Source: an uncultured Acidimicrobiales bacterium (GTDB lineage Bacteria; Actinomycetota; Acidimicrobiia; Acidimicrobiales; SHLQ01). From it: a DNA stretch of 64,000 bases. This document shows, piece by piece, positions 51,079-59,410 of the stretch. The notes beneath the pieces were generated by a model, which saw only the letters and a list, made by a program, of their open reading frames with translations, was not told the DNA's origin and did no database searches. Position 1 is the first letter of the stretch. The number at the start of each line of letters is the position of its first letter. Both the position numbers and the translations under genes were made by a program. The DNA lies in contig CALLQB010000057.1 of assembly GCA_938015295.1 (NCBI GenBank), positions 30,578-94,577 of the forward strand, written 5' to 3'.

Positions 51079-52092
51079 ATGACAGCAACTGAAGCAGCAG
51101 TGCGCGAACTCACCTACACCGGTGCGTTCAACGAAGCCATGTTCCAACTCATGCGGGAGGACGAAGACATTTTCGTCGCTGGCGAAGATGTTGGAAAACA
51201 GGGCGGCGTCTTCGGAAGTTTTTCGGGCCTCCACGCCGAATTCGGAGACATGCGGGCCGTCGATACCCCTATTGCCGAGCAGGCCATTGTTGGCCTTGGC
51301 ATCGGTGCGGCTGTGGCCGGCCTACGACCAGTTGTCGACCTGATGTTCATGGACTTCATCATGGTCGCCATGGACCAGATCGCGAATCAGGCCGCAAAAC
51401 TCAAGTACATGTTCGGTGGCAAGGCCGAACTGCCTTTGACCATCACCACCAATGGCGGCGCGGGCCTTTCGGCCGCGGCACAGCACAGTCAAAGCCTCGA
51501 GGCCATGCTCTGCCATGTGCCCGGCCTCAAAGTAGTAATGCCGTCGTCGCCCTATGACCTTAAGGGTCTGCTCGTCTCGTGCGTGCGCGAGAACAACCCG
51601 ACCATTCTTGTGAAAAACAAGCTGATGTTCGGCGTGAGCGGCCCGGTCCCCGAAGAGCTCTACGAGATTCCTCTTGGCGTTGGCAATGTCGTTCGTGAAG
51701 GCGACGATGTCACGATCGTTGCTTACAGCCGGATGGTGTCGGAGTCGATGAAGGCCGCCGACAAGCTTGCTGAAGAAGGCATCAACTGCGAGATCGTCGA
51801 TCCTCGCACCGTTCAGCCGCTCGATACCGACATCATTGTTACCTCGGCAAAGAAGACCAACCGGGTTGTTGTGGTGCACGAGGCTGTGCGGTTTGGCGGC
51901 TTGGGTGCAGAAATTGCTGCGCAGGTGCAAGAGGAGGCGTTCGACTACCTCGACGCACCGGTTGCTCGTGTCGCGGCACCGTTCTCGCCGATTCCCTTCA
52001 GTCCTGGCCTCGAAGGCCACTACGTACCTAACGCAAAGCGCATCGCCGATGGCATTCGTGAAACGCTTGGTCGCCCAGCGCCCGGAGCGTGA
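51079..52092 (+). CDS. Acetoin/2-oxoacid dehydrogenase E1, beta subunit (AcoB-like)
   Basis: 337 aa. AFNEAMFQLMREDEDIFVAGEDVGKQGGVF, FGDMRAVDTPIAEQAIVGLGIGAA, GLSAAAQHSQSLEAMLCHVPGLKVVMPSSPYDLKGLL, IVDPRTVQPLDTDIIVTSAKKTNRVVVVHEA. Forms the alpha2-beta2 E1 with the previous gene. Overlaps the AcoX-like gene by 4 bases. Confidence 0.93.
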   Translation: MTATEAAVRELTYTGAFNEAMFQLMREDEDIFVAGEDVGKQGGVFGSFSGLHAEFGDMRAVDTPIAEQAIVGLGIGAAVAGLRPVVDLMFMDFIMVAMDQIANQAAKLKYMFGGKAELPLTITTNGGAGLSAAAQHSQSLEAMLCHVPGLKVVMPSSPYDLKGLLVSCVRENNPTILVKNKLMFGVSGPVPEELYEIPLGVGNVVREGDDVTIVAYSRMVSESMKAADKLAEEGINCEIVDPRTVQPLDTDIIVTSAKKTNRVVVVHEAVRFGGLGAEIAAQVQEEAFDYLDAPVARVAAPFSPIPFSPGLEGHYVPNAKRIADGIRETLGRPAPGA

Positions 52093-53126
52093 TCGCAACC
52101 GTTGGCGTAATCGCCAATCCACTGGCCGGCAAAGACATTCGCCGGCTGGTGGCAGAAGCATCGCCCACCTCCGACATGGCGAAGGTGGGTATTGTCCGCC
52201 GCGCTGTTATCGGTGCGATTGAAGGGGGTGCCAAGCGCGTGATTCTTGCCGACGATCGACGAGGCCTGGCGATGCGGGCCATCGACGGACTCGACCTTGA
52301 CGCCGAGATGGTGGTGCTCGACGAGCCCATTATCGACTCTGGCCACAATAGTGAGAGGGCCGCTCGCCGCTGCCGCGACGAGGGCGCCGGCGCAGTCATT
52401 GTTCTCGGCGGCGACGGAACGCATCGCGATGTGGTGAAGGGTTGGGCAAACGCGCCGCTTGTCGCCCTGTCGACCGGAACCAACAACGTCTTTCCTCGAC
52501 AGATCGAGGCCACGGTGGCCGGCTACGCAGCTGGTTTGGTTGCCAGCGAACAGGTCAGCCTCGACCACGCAGCGAATCAGGCCAAGCTCATCGAAGTTGA
52601 CGTTGAAGGTGTCGACAAGACCGACATGGCTTTGGTCGACGTCGCACTCGTCACCAACAGCTTTACTGCAAGCCGCGCGGTGTGGGACGCATCGACGCTC
52701 AAAGAGTTGATCGCCGCGATCGCAGAGCCCGCGACGGTTGGGCTATCGGCAATTGCGGCCGCGGTCGCACCCACCCGCCGATACGAGGGCGGTGGCGTCC
52801 ATGTGAGTTTCAGTGGTGATTCGCCCGGTGGTACAACCGTGCGTTCGCCGATCGCCCCCGGGTTATATGTCGATGTGGATATTGCCAAGTACAAGCGCCT
52901 GCGCCTGAACGAGACCGTTTCTGTCTCGGGTCCGGGTGCTCTGAGTTTTGACGGCGAGCGCGATGTGGCGCTTCGAGCTGGACAAGGCGCGGAAGTGAAA
53001 GTGACCAGCGACGGCCCGTACGTGATCGATGTCGAACAAGCACTGCTTGTTGCGGCAACACAGTCGTCAGCAGTGACGGCTGCAAACCCCGTGAATACGG
53101 CAGAAAAAACAGTGGAGATTGGCTGA
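52089..53126 (+). CDS. AcoX-like protein (NAD kinase/diacylglycerol kinase-type fold)
   Basis: 345 aa from GTG 52089. VGVIANPLAGKDIRRLV at the start, VIVLGGDGTHRDVVKGW (the GGDGT motif of ATP-NAD/diacylglycerol kinase-like folds), LSTGTNNVFPRQIEATVAGYAAGLVA. AcoX accompanies acetoin dehydrogenase operons in several bacteria; its reaction is not established. Its place between E1-beta and E2 is the same as in those operons. Confidence 0.87.
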   Translation: MIATVGVIANPLAGKDIRRLVAEASPTSDMAKVGIVRRAVIGAIEGGAKRVILADDRRGLAMRAIDGLDLDAEMVVLDEPIIDSGHNSERAARRCRDEGAGAVIVLGGDGTHRDVVKGWANAPLVALSTGTNNVFPRQIEATVAGYAAGLVASEQVSLDHAANQAKLIEVDVEGVDKTDMALVDVALVTNSFTASRAVWDASTLKELIAAIAEPATVGLSAIAAAVAPTRRYEGGGVHVSFSGDSPGGTTVRSPIAPGLYVDVDIAKYKRLRLNETVSVSGPGALSFDGERDVALRAGQGAEVKVTSDGPYVIDVEQALLVAATQSSAVTAANPVNTAEKTVEIG

Positions 53127-54544
53127 TGGCCACCGAATTCGAAATGCCCAAACTCGGACTAACGATGGAGTTTGGAAAGATCCTGTCGTGGATGGTTCCT
53201 GATGGCACTGCGGTGTCTGAAGGTCAACCGATCATGATCATCGAGACCGACAAAGTCGAGACCGAGGTCGAGTCGAGCGGTGCGGGCATCCTGAAACAGC
53301 ATGCGGTTGTTGGCGAGACCTACGACTGTGGCTCGCATCTTGGCTGGTTCCTTGAAGAGGGCGAAGAAGCGCCGGCCGTCGCGGCTGCACCTGTGGCAAG
53401 TGCAGCGCCCGCTGCAGTGCCGTCGGCTGCGCCGCAGGTCGTAGCGGCGGCTGCGAGCTCGAGCGTCGATGCGGGTGGCCGGATCATGGCCTCGCCGAAT
53501 GCGAAGCGTGTCGCTGCGAAACGTGGCGTCGACTTGCGAACAGTGAATGGCACCGGGCCGGGCGGACGCATTACCTCTGAGGATGTCGAGGCGGCTCCTG
53601 TTAGTGGGGCGGCGCCGGTCGCTGCTGCTGCCGGTGTCGCTGGTGCAGCGGTCGCAGCCGGACGTGTTGCCGGTGCCAACGTGCCCGCGACGCTTGCTGC
53701 TCGGAATCTTGCCGACCTTCTTGGCGTCGACCTTTCGCAGGTTGTGCCTGCTTCGCCTGACCCCCGCATCACCAAAGAGGACGTTGCCCGCCATGTGCGC
53801 GAACTCTTGGCGGCCGCCGCTTCTGGTGGGTCGGCTGCTGCGGCAGCGTTGGCGCCGGTATCGGCACCCCTGCTCCAAACGCCTACGTCGGTCACCGCCT
53901 TGTCGGGCATGCGCGGCACCATTGCCAAACGCATGTATTCGTCGCTTCAGGGCATGGCACAGCTCACCTTGATGATGGATGTCGACATGGGGGCGGTGGC
54001 AGCTGACCGAACGAAACGTAAGGAAGCTGGTGCGGCTCCGGGCTTTACCGATTATGTGATTTCGGCGGTCGCCAAGGCGCTTCGCGACCATCCCTATGTC
54101 AATAGTCAGGTCACCGACGATGGCGTGGCGCTTTTGCCCGACGTCAATGTCGGTATGGCTGTGGCAATCGATGGCGGTCTCGTGGTTCCCGTGGTGAAAC
54201 ACACCGACACGCTTGATCTTGATGCGCTCTCGACCGAGACGTCGCGGCTGGCCGAGGCCGCACGTTCTGGCAAACTCAAGCTCGACGAGATGGAGGGCGG
54301 TACCTTCTCGGTAACTGCTCTTGGCATGTTCGGTGTCGACGGGTTCACGCCGGTCATCAACGCACCGAACACCGCGATTCTCGGCGTCGGTCGCTTGCGC
54401 GACGATGTTGCTTGGGCAGATGATGGCACTCCGGTCAAGGCGACGATGCTGACGCTGAGCCTCACATGGGATCACCGAGCATTCGATGGCGCACCTGCCG
54501 CCGAATTTGCGCAGAGTATTAAGGCACATCTCGAAGCCGTCTAA
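53126..54544 (+). CDS. Dihydrolipoamide acyltransferase E2 (AcoC-like), two peripheral-subunit-binding domains
   Basis: 472 aa. Lipoyl domain residues 1-78 with the lipoylated Lys43 in ETDKVE. Two E3/E1-binding domains: about 119-156 (ASPNAKRVAAKRGVDL, GPGGRITSEDV) and about 186-223 (VPATLAARNLADLLGVDL, PDPRITKEDV), separated by Ala/Pro linkers. Catalytic acyltransferase from about 255, ending with DHRAFDGAP (H450, D454). Transfers the acyl group to CoA. Most E2s have one binding domain. No E3 (lipoamide dehydrogenase) gene is in the run. The ATG overlaps the AcoX stop by one base (TGATG). Confidence 0.9.
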   Translation: MATEFEMPKLGLTMEFGKILSWMVPDGTAVSEGQPIMIIETDKVETEVESSGAGILKQHAVVGETYDCGSHLGWFLEEGEEAPAVAAAPVASAAPAAVPSAAPQVVAAAASSSVDAGGRIMASPNAKRVAAKRGVDLRTVNGTGPGGRITSEDVEAAPVSGAAPVAAAAGVAGAAVAAGRVAGANVPATLAARNLADLLGVDLSQVVPASPDPRITKEDVARHVRELLAAAASGGSAAAAALAPVSAPLLQTPTSVTALSGMRGTIAKRMYSSLQGMAQLTLMMDVDMGAVAADRTKRKEAGAAPGFTDYVISAVAKALRDHPYVNSQVTDDGVALLPDVNVGMAVAIDGGLVVPVVKHTDTLDLDALSTETSRLAEAARSGKLKLDEMEGGTFSVTALGMFGVDGFTPVINAPNTAILGVGRLRDDVAWADDGTPVKATMLTLSLTWDHRAFDGAPAAEFAQSIKAHLEAV

Positions 54545-54572
54545 GACACACAAACAATTCAGGGGGATCATC

Positions 54573-55532
54573 ATGGGGGACATCACGGAGCAACTCGACG
54601 AGATGCATGCAGCGGTGGTGGGCATGTTGCCCGAATCGCTGATGGATCTGAGAGATCTTGCTGCGGCTCGCGCTGGGCTCGACGGGTTGCTGGCCGCCAT
54701 GCCAGCGCCCGAGCTTCCCAGCGGTGTCACGATAACCGACCATCACGTTCCCGGCGTCGGCGACGATCCCGACGTGTTGGTTCGGACCTATGTTCCCGAC
54801 AACGTCACGCCCGGCGGCCCGGCGCTCTACTGGATACACGGCGGTGGCATGGTGTTGCTGACCGTCGATGCCGACGATCTTCCCTGTGCAAACCGGGCAC
54901 TCGAGAATGGCATCGTCGTTGCATCGGTCGACTACCGGTTGGCTCCCGAGAACCCGTACCCAGCGCCAATGAACGACTGTTACGCCGGGTTGTCCTGGTT
55001 CGCTTCATCGGCGGACGATCTTGGTTTCGATGCTTCTCGGATTGTTATTGGTGGCGCGAGCGCCGGCGGCGGTCTCGCAGCCGGTCTTGCATTGATGGCA
55101 CGCGACAAGGACGGTCCGGCAGTCGCCGGTCAACTCCTCGTCTACCCGATGCTCGACGACCGCAACGAAACCGCGAGCAGCCACGCCATCACCGATACCC
55201 GAGTCTGGAACCGGTCGTCGAACGAGATCGGCTGGGGTGCCTATCTTTCGGGTCTCGATGGTGCCGAACCGCCTATCTACGCAGCGCCTGCCCGGGCGAC
55301 CGACTTGTCTGGGCTTCCTCCGACATTTATCAACGTCGGCGCCCACGACATGTTTCTCGATGAAGACCTCACGTACGCCCGGGCACTCATGGCGGCCGGG
55401 GTCGACTGCGAACTCAAGGTCTACCCAAAGGCGTTTCACGGTTCGAACAACTTTGTTGCCGACCATCCAGATTCGATCCGCTGGCGTCGCGATGAAGACG
55501 CAGCACTGGTGAGATTGCTCGGCCTCGAGTAG
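54573..55532 (+). CDS. Alpha/beta hydrolase, hormone-sensitive lipase (HSL) family
   Basis: 319 aa from ATG 54573 (AGGGGG site 7 bases upstream). Oxyanion motif HGGG at 89-92 (YWIHGGGMV), nucleophile S163 in GASAGGG, YRLAPENPYPAP, later acid region NVGAHDMFLDED and His in KAFHGSNN. Esterase or lactonase on small or cyclic esters. It follows E2 after 28 bases in the same run; with the lactonase-like gene next door it may open a lactone made by oxygenation. Confidence 0.9.
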   Translation: MGDITEQLDEMHAAVVGMLPESLMDLRDLAAARAGLDGLLAAMPAPELPSGVTITDHHVPGVGDDPDVLVRTYVPDNVTPGGPALYWIHGGGMVLLTVDADDLPCANRALENGIVVASVDYRLAPENPYPAPMNDCYAGLSWFASSADDLGFDASRIVIGGASAGGGLAAGLALMARDKDGPAVAGQLLVYPMLDDRNETASSHAITDTRVWNRSSNEIGWGAYLSGLDGAEPPIYAAPARATDLSGLPPTFINVGAHDMFLDEDLTYARALMAAGVDCELKVYPKAFHGSNNFVADHPDSIRWRRDEDAALVRLLGLE

Positions 55533-55578
55533 CCGCTTCACGTAGATGCCAGAGATGCCGTAGGTAAGGGGGAAGTTG

Positions 55579-56583
55579 ATGAGTCTCGACAGGTTTGACT
55601 GGTTGGCACTTCGTGTTGAGGAGCCGATCGATGCTGATCGGCCCATCATCGATCCGCACCACCATCTTTGGGACCGCGGCGGGAGCACCTATCTTGTCGA
55701 CCAATTGCACGCCGACACAGGAGCCGGCCACAACGTGGTAGCGACGGTGTTTGTCGAATGTATGGCCGAGTACCACCCTGATGGCCCCGAACAGCTGCGG
55801 CCAGTCGGCGAAACAGCGTTCGTCGCCGAGCAAGCGGCCCGAAGCCGCGACAGCGAAGGTGCAACAATTTCTGGCATCGTGTCGTTTGCCGATCTGCAAC
55901 TTGGTGATGCAGTCGAGGACGTGCTGCTTGCCCACGAGGAGGCGGGCGCCGGTCTCTTCCGAGGAATCCGACATGCGTCGGGCTGGCACGCCAGCGATGC
56001 CATTGGTAACTCACACACCAAGCCGCCGGAACATCTCCTACTCGATGCAGAGTTCCGGCGAGGTTTCGCCCGTCTCGGAGCGATGGGGTACTCGTTCGAT
56101 GCGTGGTTGTATCACCCGAATCTTCCCGAGTTGCTCGATCTTGTTCGAGCGCATCCGGAGGTGCCGGTGGTCCTCGACCATATCGGTGCGCCAATGGGCA
56201 TAGGTCCCTACGTAGGCAAGCGGGCGGAAGTTCTTGAAGAGTGGCGGCCGTCAATGCGGGCGCTGGCCGCATGTCCAAACGTGACATTGAAGGTGGGTGG
56301 TATCGGCATGGACCGCTACTACGGCGGTGGCTGGGCTGCTCGCGAGGCGCCGCCGACGTCAGCCGAACTCGCCGACTATTGGGGCGATGTTCTGGTTTGG
56401 TGTATCGACACCTTTGGGCCAAGCCGTTGCATGTTCGAATCGAACTTTCCGGTCGATCGCGAGTCCTGCTCCTACACCGTGCTGTGGAATGTGTATCAAC
56501 AGGTCGCCGACCGCTACTCCGATGACGAGCAGCATCAACTCTTCTACCAAACCGCGGCCGATGTTTACCGGCTCGACCTCTAA
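55579..56583 (+). CDS. Amidohydrolase-2 / lactonase-like metal hydrolase (COG3618 type)
   Basis: 334 aa from ATG 55579, preceded by a GGGGGA site; a TTG directly before it is less likely. IIDPHHHLWDR metal motif intact, VFVECMAEYHPDGPEQLRPVGET, GLFRGIRHASGWHA, VVLDHIGAP, and the terminal CMFESNFPVDRES. This set is typical of lactone hydrolases related to PDC lactonase and L-rhamnono-lactonase. Contrast with the degenerate relative at 26115. It lies between the esterase and P450 genes. Confidence 0.87.
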   Translation: MSLDRFDWLALRVEEPIDADRPIIDPHHHLWDRGGSTYLVDQLHADTGAGHNVVATVFVECMAEYHPDGPEQLRPVGETAFVAEQAARSRDSEGATISGIVSFADLQLGDAVEDVLLAHEEAGAGLFRGIRHASGWHASDAIGNSHTKPPEHLLLDAEFRRGFARLGAMGYSFDAWLYHPNLPELLDLVRAHPEVPVVLDHIGAPMGIGPYVGKRAEVLEEWRPSMRALAACPNVTLKVGGIGMDRYYGGGWAAREAPPTSAELADYWGDVLVWCIDTFGPSRCMFESNFPVDRESCSYTVLWNVYQQVADRYSDDEQHQLFYQTAADVYRLDL

Positions 56584-56614
56584 CCCTTCGAACCCTGCCT
56601 ATCCGGGAGTACCG

Positions 56615-57889
56615 ATGACCGATCTCGACAGTCGACTTGATGCGCTGGTGCGGCGCGACCAGGAAATGATCGCCTGCCCGTACCCGCTTTTTGCTGAGCT
56701 ACGCGAAGAGGACCCTGTGCACTACAGCGAGTCGCTCGGCGCGTGGGTTGCGACACGCTATGACGACGCGCTCGCTGTTCTTCATGACACCGACCGCTTT
56801 TCTGCGTTGATGCCGACGGGCCCAGCGAAGGTTGATGAGATTCTTGGCCCGGCGATGGCCGAGCTTTCACAGGATCCGGAAATGGCGGTGCATTTTGCCG
56901 GCATGGTCGAGAGGAGGGGAGCGGCCACGGTGCTACTCAACGCCGATCCTCCCGATCATCGCCGGCAACGCAAACTGGTCAACGGGGCGTTCCGGCCGAG
57001 TCGCATTCGTGCGATGGAGCCGACGATCGAGGAGGTCGCTCACCGGCTTATCGACAACTTTGTCGACCGGGGTTCGGTGGAGTTTGTCGCCGAGTTCGGT
57101 GTGGGGCTGCCGATGACGATTATCGCCTACGCGTTGGGTGTGGGCGACGACGACCTTGGCACCTTCAAGCAGTGGTCTGACGATCTGGTGATGCCAGTGG
57201 GCAACCATGCGCCGTCGGTCGAGCAGGTGCGCGGGTATCTGGTCAGCAGTACGGAGTTCAGCGACTTCTTCACCGACATGATCGCCGACCGCCAGGCAAA
57301 CCCGCAGGAAGACATCGTGTCTGATGTCGCCAACGCTGGTGAGGGCGATGATCAGCTCACCCTTGCCGAACAGTTGTCGATGCTGACCCAGTTTCTTGTC
57401 GCCGGCAACGAGACGACAACGAAGCTGCTGACCAATATGGCCTTGCAGCTGGCCACCAACGCGGAAATGCAGAAGCAGATTCGCGACGACCGGAGCTTGG
57501 TCGACGGATTGGTCGAAGAGGCTCTTCGGTTCGAAGCCCCGGTCGGCGGGTTGTTCCGGCGGGCAAAGGTCGATGTCGAGGTGGGTGGTGTGCAGGTGAA
57601 GGCCGGCGATCACGTCTGGGTTCTGTATGCCGCCGCCAACCGCGACGAGGCAAAGTTCTCCTGCCCGAACGATTTCGATCCCGCACGCGACAACGCACGT
57701 GAACACATTGCCTTCGGGCACGGCGAACACTTCTGTATTGGTGCCAGTCTCGCTCGCTCAGAAGCCCAGATCGCCGTCAACGTGCTGCTCGATCGCCTCG
57801 ACAACATTGCGCTCGCCGACAACACTTTTGAATACGAGGACACCTTCGTCCTCCGAGGACTCAAATCCCTCAACCTGACATTCACCTAA
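56615..57889 (+). CDS. Cytochrome P450 monooxygenase (1)
   Basis: 424 aa from ATG 56615. I-helix AGNETT (263-268, O2 activation), E-x-x-R at E302-R305 (EALR), heme motif FGHGEHFCIG (367-376) with ligand C374. Soluble bacterial class-I P450; needs a ferredoxin and reductase, neither of which is in this window. DPPDHRRQRKLVNGAFRP (C-helix) is also typical. A 45-bp repeat lies just after the stop. Likely hydroxylates the pathway substrate. Confidence 0.93.
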   Translation: MTDLDSRLDALVRRDQEMIACPYPLFAELREEDPVHYSESLGAWVATRYDDALAVLHDTDRFSALMPTGPAKVDEILGPAMAELSQDPEMAVHFAGMVERRGAATVLLNADPPDHRRQRKLVNGAFRPSRIRAMEPTIEEVAHRLIDNFVDRGSVEFVAEFGVGLPMTIIAYALGVGDDDLGTFKQWSDDLVMPVGNHAPSVEQVRGYLVSSTEFSDFFTDMIADRQANPQEDIVSDVANAGEGDDQLTLAEQLSMLTQFLVAGNETTTKLLTNMALQLATNAEMQKQIRDDRSLVDGLVEEALRFEAPVGGLFRRAKVDVEVGGVQVKAGDHVWVLYAAANRDEAKFSCPNDFDPARDNAREHIAFGHGEHFCIGASLARSEAQIAVNVLLDRLDNIALADNTFEYEDTFVLRGLKSLNLTFT

Positions 57890-57896
57890 ACACGAA

Positions 57897-57941
57897 GGGG
57901 TCAGATACGTAAGGTACCTGACCCCATAAGTGCCTGACCCC
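57897..57941 (-). repeat. 45-bp GGGGTCAG palindromic element (REP-like), copy 2
   Basis: Reverse complement reads GGGGTCAGGCACTTAT, then GGGGTCAGG - 11 bases - TCTGACCCC, the same 16+29 layout as copy 1 (36372-36416). Hairpin pairing extends to about 13 bp here with one wobble. It starts 7 bases after the stop of P450 (1) and ends 26 bases before P450 (2). As RNA it could stabilise or end the transcript between the two P450s. Confidence 0.85.
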
Positions 57942-57967
57942 CTTGGTGGGGCTTCGAGGAGAGACCG

Positions 57968-59410
57968 ATGACGAATCCGTTTGCCGCTGTTCTGGGATCG
58001 GTGATCGATCTTGAGAGTGAAGATCCGGGCGCGCATATGCAGTTTCCCTTTATGCCCCTCGGCGAGGCGTGCGACATGGGGTCGGCTCCCGACGGCACAC
58101 CGCTTATCGATCCTCGGGTGTTCGGCACCGCCGAATTTCAACGCAACCCGTATCCCTATTACCGCATCATGCGTGACCACTATCCGGTGTTCCACGACAA
58201 GCTGCACAACAGCTACTACGTCACACGCTACGCCGACATCACCGAGTGTTACTTCGACGAGATCGGGTTCAACACGATTCCGAAGGGATCGTCGAGTGGA
58301 GTGCTGGGCAACACGCAACTTGAGTTGAGCGGCATCGAGCATCGAAGGCGGCGCAATATTTATGGGCGTCACCTTGTCGGCGCTGCACTGACCAAACGTC
58401 TTCCTTCGATCGAACGTTTGGCCGACGACATCATCGCCGAGTGGTGGAATGCCGCAGGCGACAAAGCAGCGGAGATCGACACCGCGACAGGCACGGCCAC
58501 CGTCGAGCTCGGCAAAGCGTTCGCGAACGAGTTTCCGATCAGTGTTGTTGCCGAGGTCCTCGGTATTCCCCAGGATGCGCGCCGGGAATTCACCTGGTGG
58601 TACGACGCGATGATGTCGGGTCTGGGTGGTTCCGACACCCACCACGACGGCCTGATTGCCCGACAGGATCTCGAAGAGTACGTGGCTGGCCTCGTCGAAG
58701 AACGGCGCGTCGAACCCCAGTACCTGTACGACGATGCTGGCAATGAGTTGTGTATGGACATCATCTCTGAGCTGTGTCACAGCGAAATCGACGGCGACGT
58801 CATGTCGACCGAAGAAATCACCAGCAACATTGCGCTGGTGGTGGGGGGCGGCGGCGAGACGACACGTGGCGCCATTCTCAACCTCTGGTATCTGCTCTTG
58901 CAGCACCCCGAACAATGGCAGGCGGTGCAGGACGACGACACGCTGTGGGACGTTGCCTTTCACGAGATGCTTCGGCACTCAACCTCGATCGGCGGCCAGC
59001 CCCGGCACAACACCTTCGACATCGAGATGCACGGCGTGAAGATTCCGGCCGGGTCCCTGATGAACATGGTCGACGTCTCGGCCAACCACGACGACCGAAT
59101 ATTCGCCGACCCTGAGAAATTCGACATCTTTCGCAGCGATCTCTACTCGGGCAAGATTCTGCGTTCGGGTCACGAGAAGGAGGGCCGGTACAGCCACATG
59201 GCGTTCGGTGTTGGCCCACACCTGTGCCCCGGCGCATGGATATCGCACCAGGAAGCGGTGGTCGGGGCGAGAATTTTGGCGAAGACGCTGCGAAACGTGC
59301 GAATCAACGTCGATCGAATGCCTGCCGACAAAGTCGACCCCACGGCGCTCGCCCCCATTGGCCTAGGCGCGATTCGCGAGCTGTGGCTCGACTTCGACAT
59401 CGCCCTATGA
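57968..59410 (+). CDS. Cytochrome P450 monooxygenase (2)
   Basis: 480 aa. I-helix GGGETT with E297-T298, E-x-x-R at E333-R336 (HEMLR), heme motif FGVGPHLCPG with ligand C420. The AG of the I-helix is GG, which is tolerated. The N-terminus is longer than in P450 (1) (about 45 extra residues) and the proteins are only distantly related. Its stop overlaps the start of the P450-like gene by 4 bases, so the two are coupled. Confidence 0.93.
   Translation: MTNPFAAVLGSVIDLESEDPGAHMQFPFMPLGEACDMGSAPDGTPLIDPRVFGTAEFQRNPYPYYRIMRDHYPVFHDKLHNSYYVTRYADITECYFDEIGFNTIPKGSSSGVLGNTQLELSGIEHRRRRNIYGRHLVGAALTKRLPSIERLADDIIAEWWNAAGDKAAEIDTATGTATVELGKAFANEFPISVVAEVLGIPQDARREFTWWYDAMMSGLGGSDTHHDGLIARQDLEEYVAGLVEERRVEPQYLYDDAGNELCMDIISELCHSEIDGDVMSTEEITSNIALVVGGGGETTRGAILNLWYLLLQHPEQWQAVQDDDTLWDVAFHEMLRHSTSIGGQPRHNTFDIEMHGVKIPAGSLMNMVDVSANHDDRIFADPEKFDIFRSDLYSGKILRSGHEKEGRYSHMAFGVGPHLCPGAWISHQEAVVGARILAKTLRNVRINVDRMPADKVDPTALAPIGLGAIRELWLDFDIAL

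Noticed and set aside
53159..54730. Open frame of 523 codons on the minus strand
   Set aside because: It is the shadow of the E2 gene; the protein is Arg/His-rich with no family motifs, while the plus frame has full E2 domains.
57758..58978. Open frame of 406 codons on the minus strand
   Set aside because: Antisense to the end of P450 (1) and most of P450 (2); no recognisable domain.
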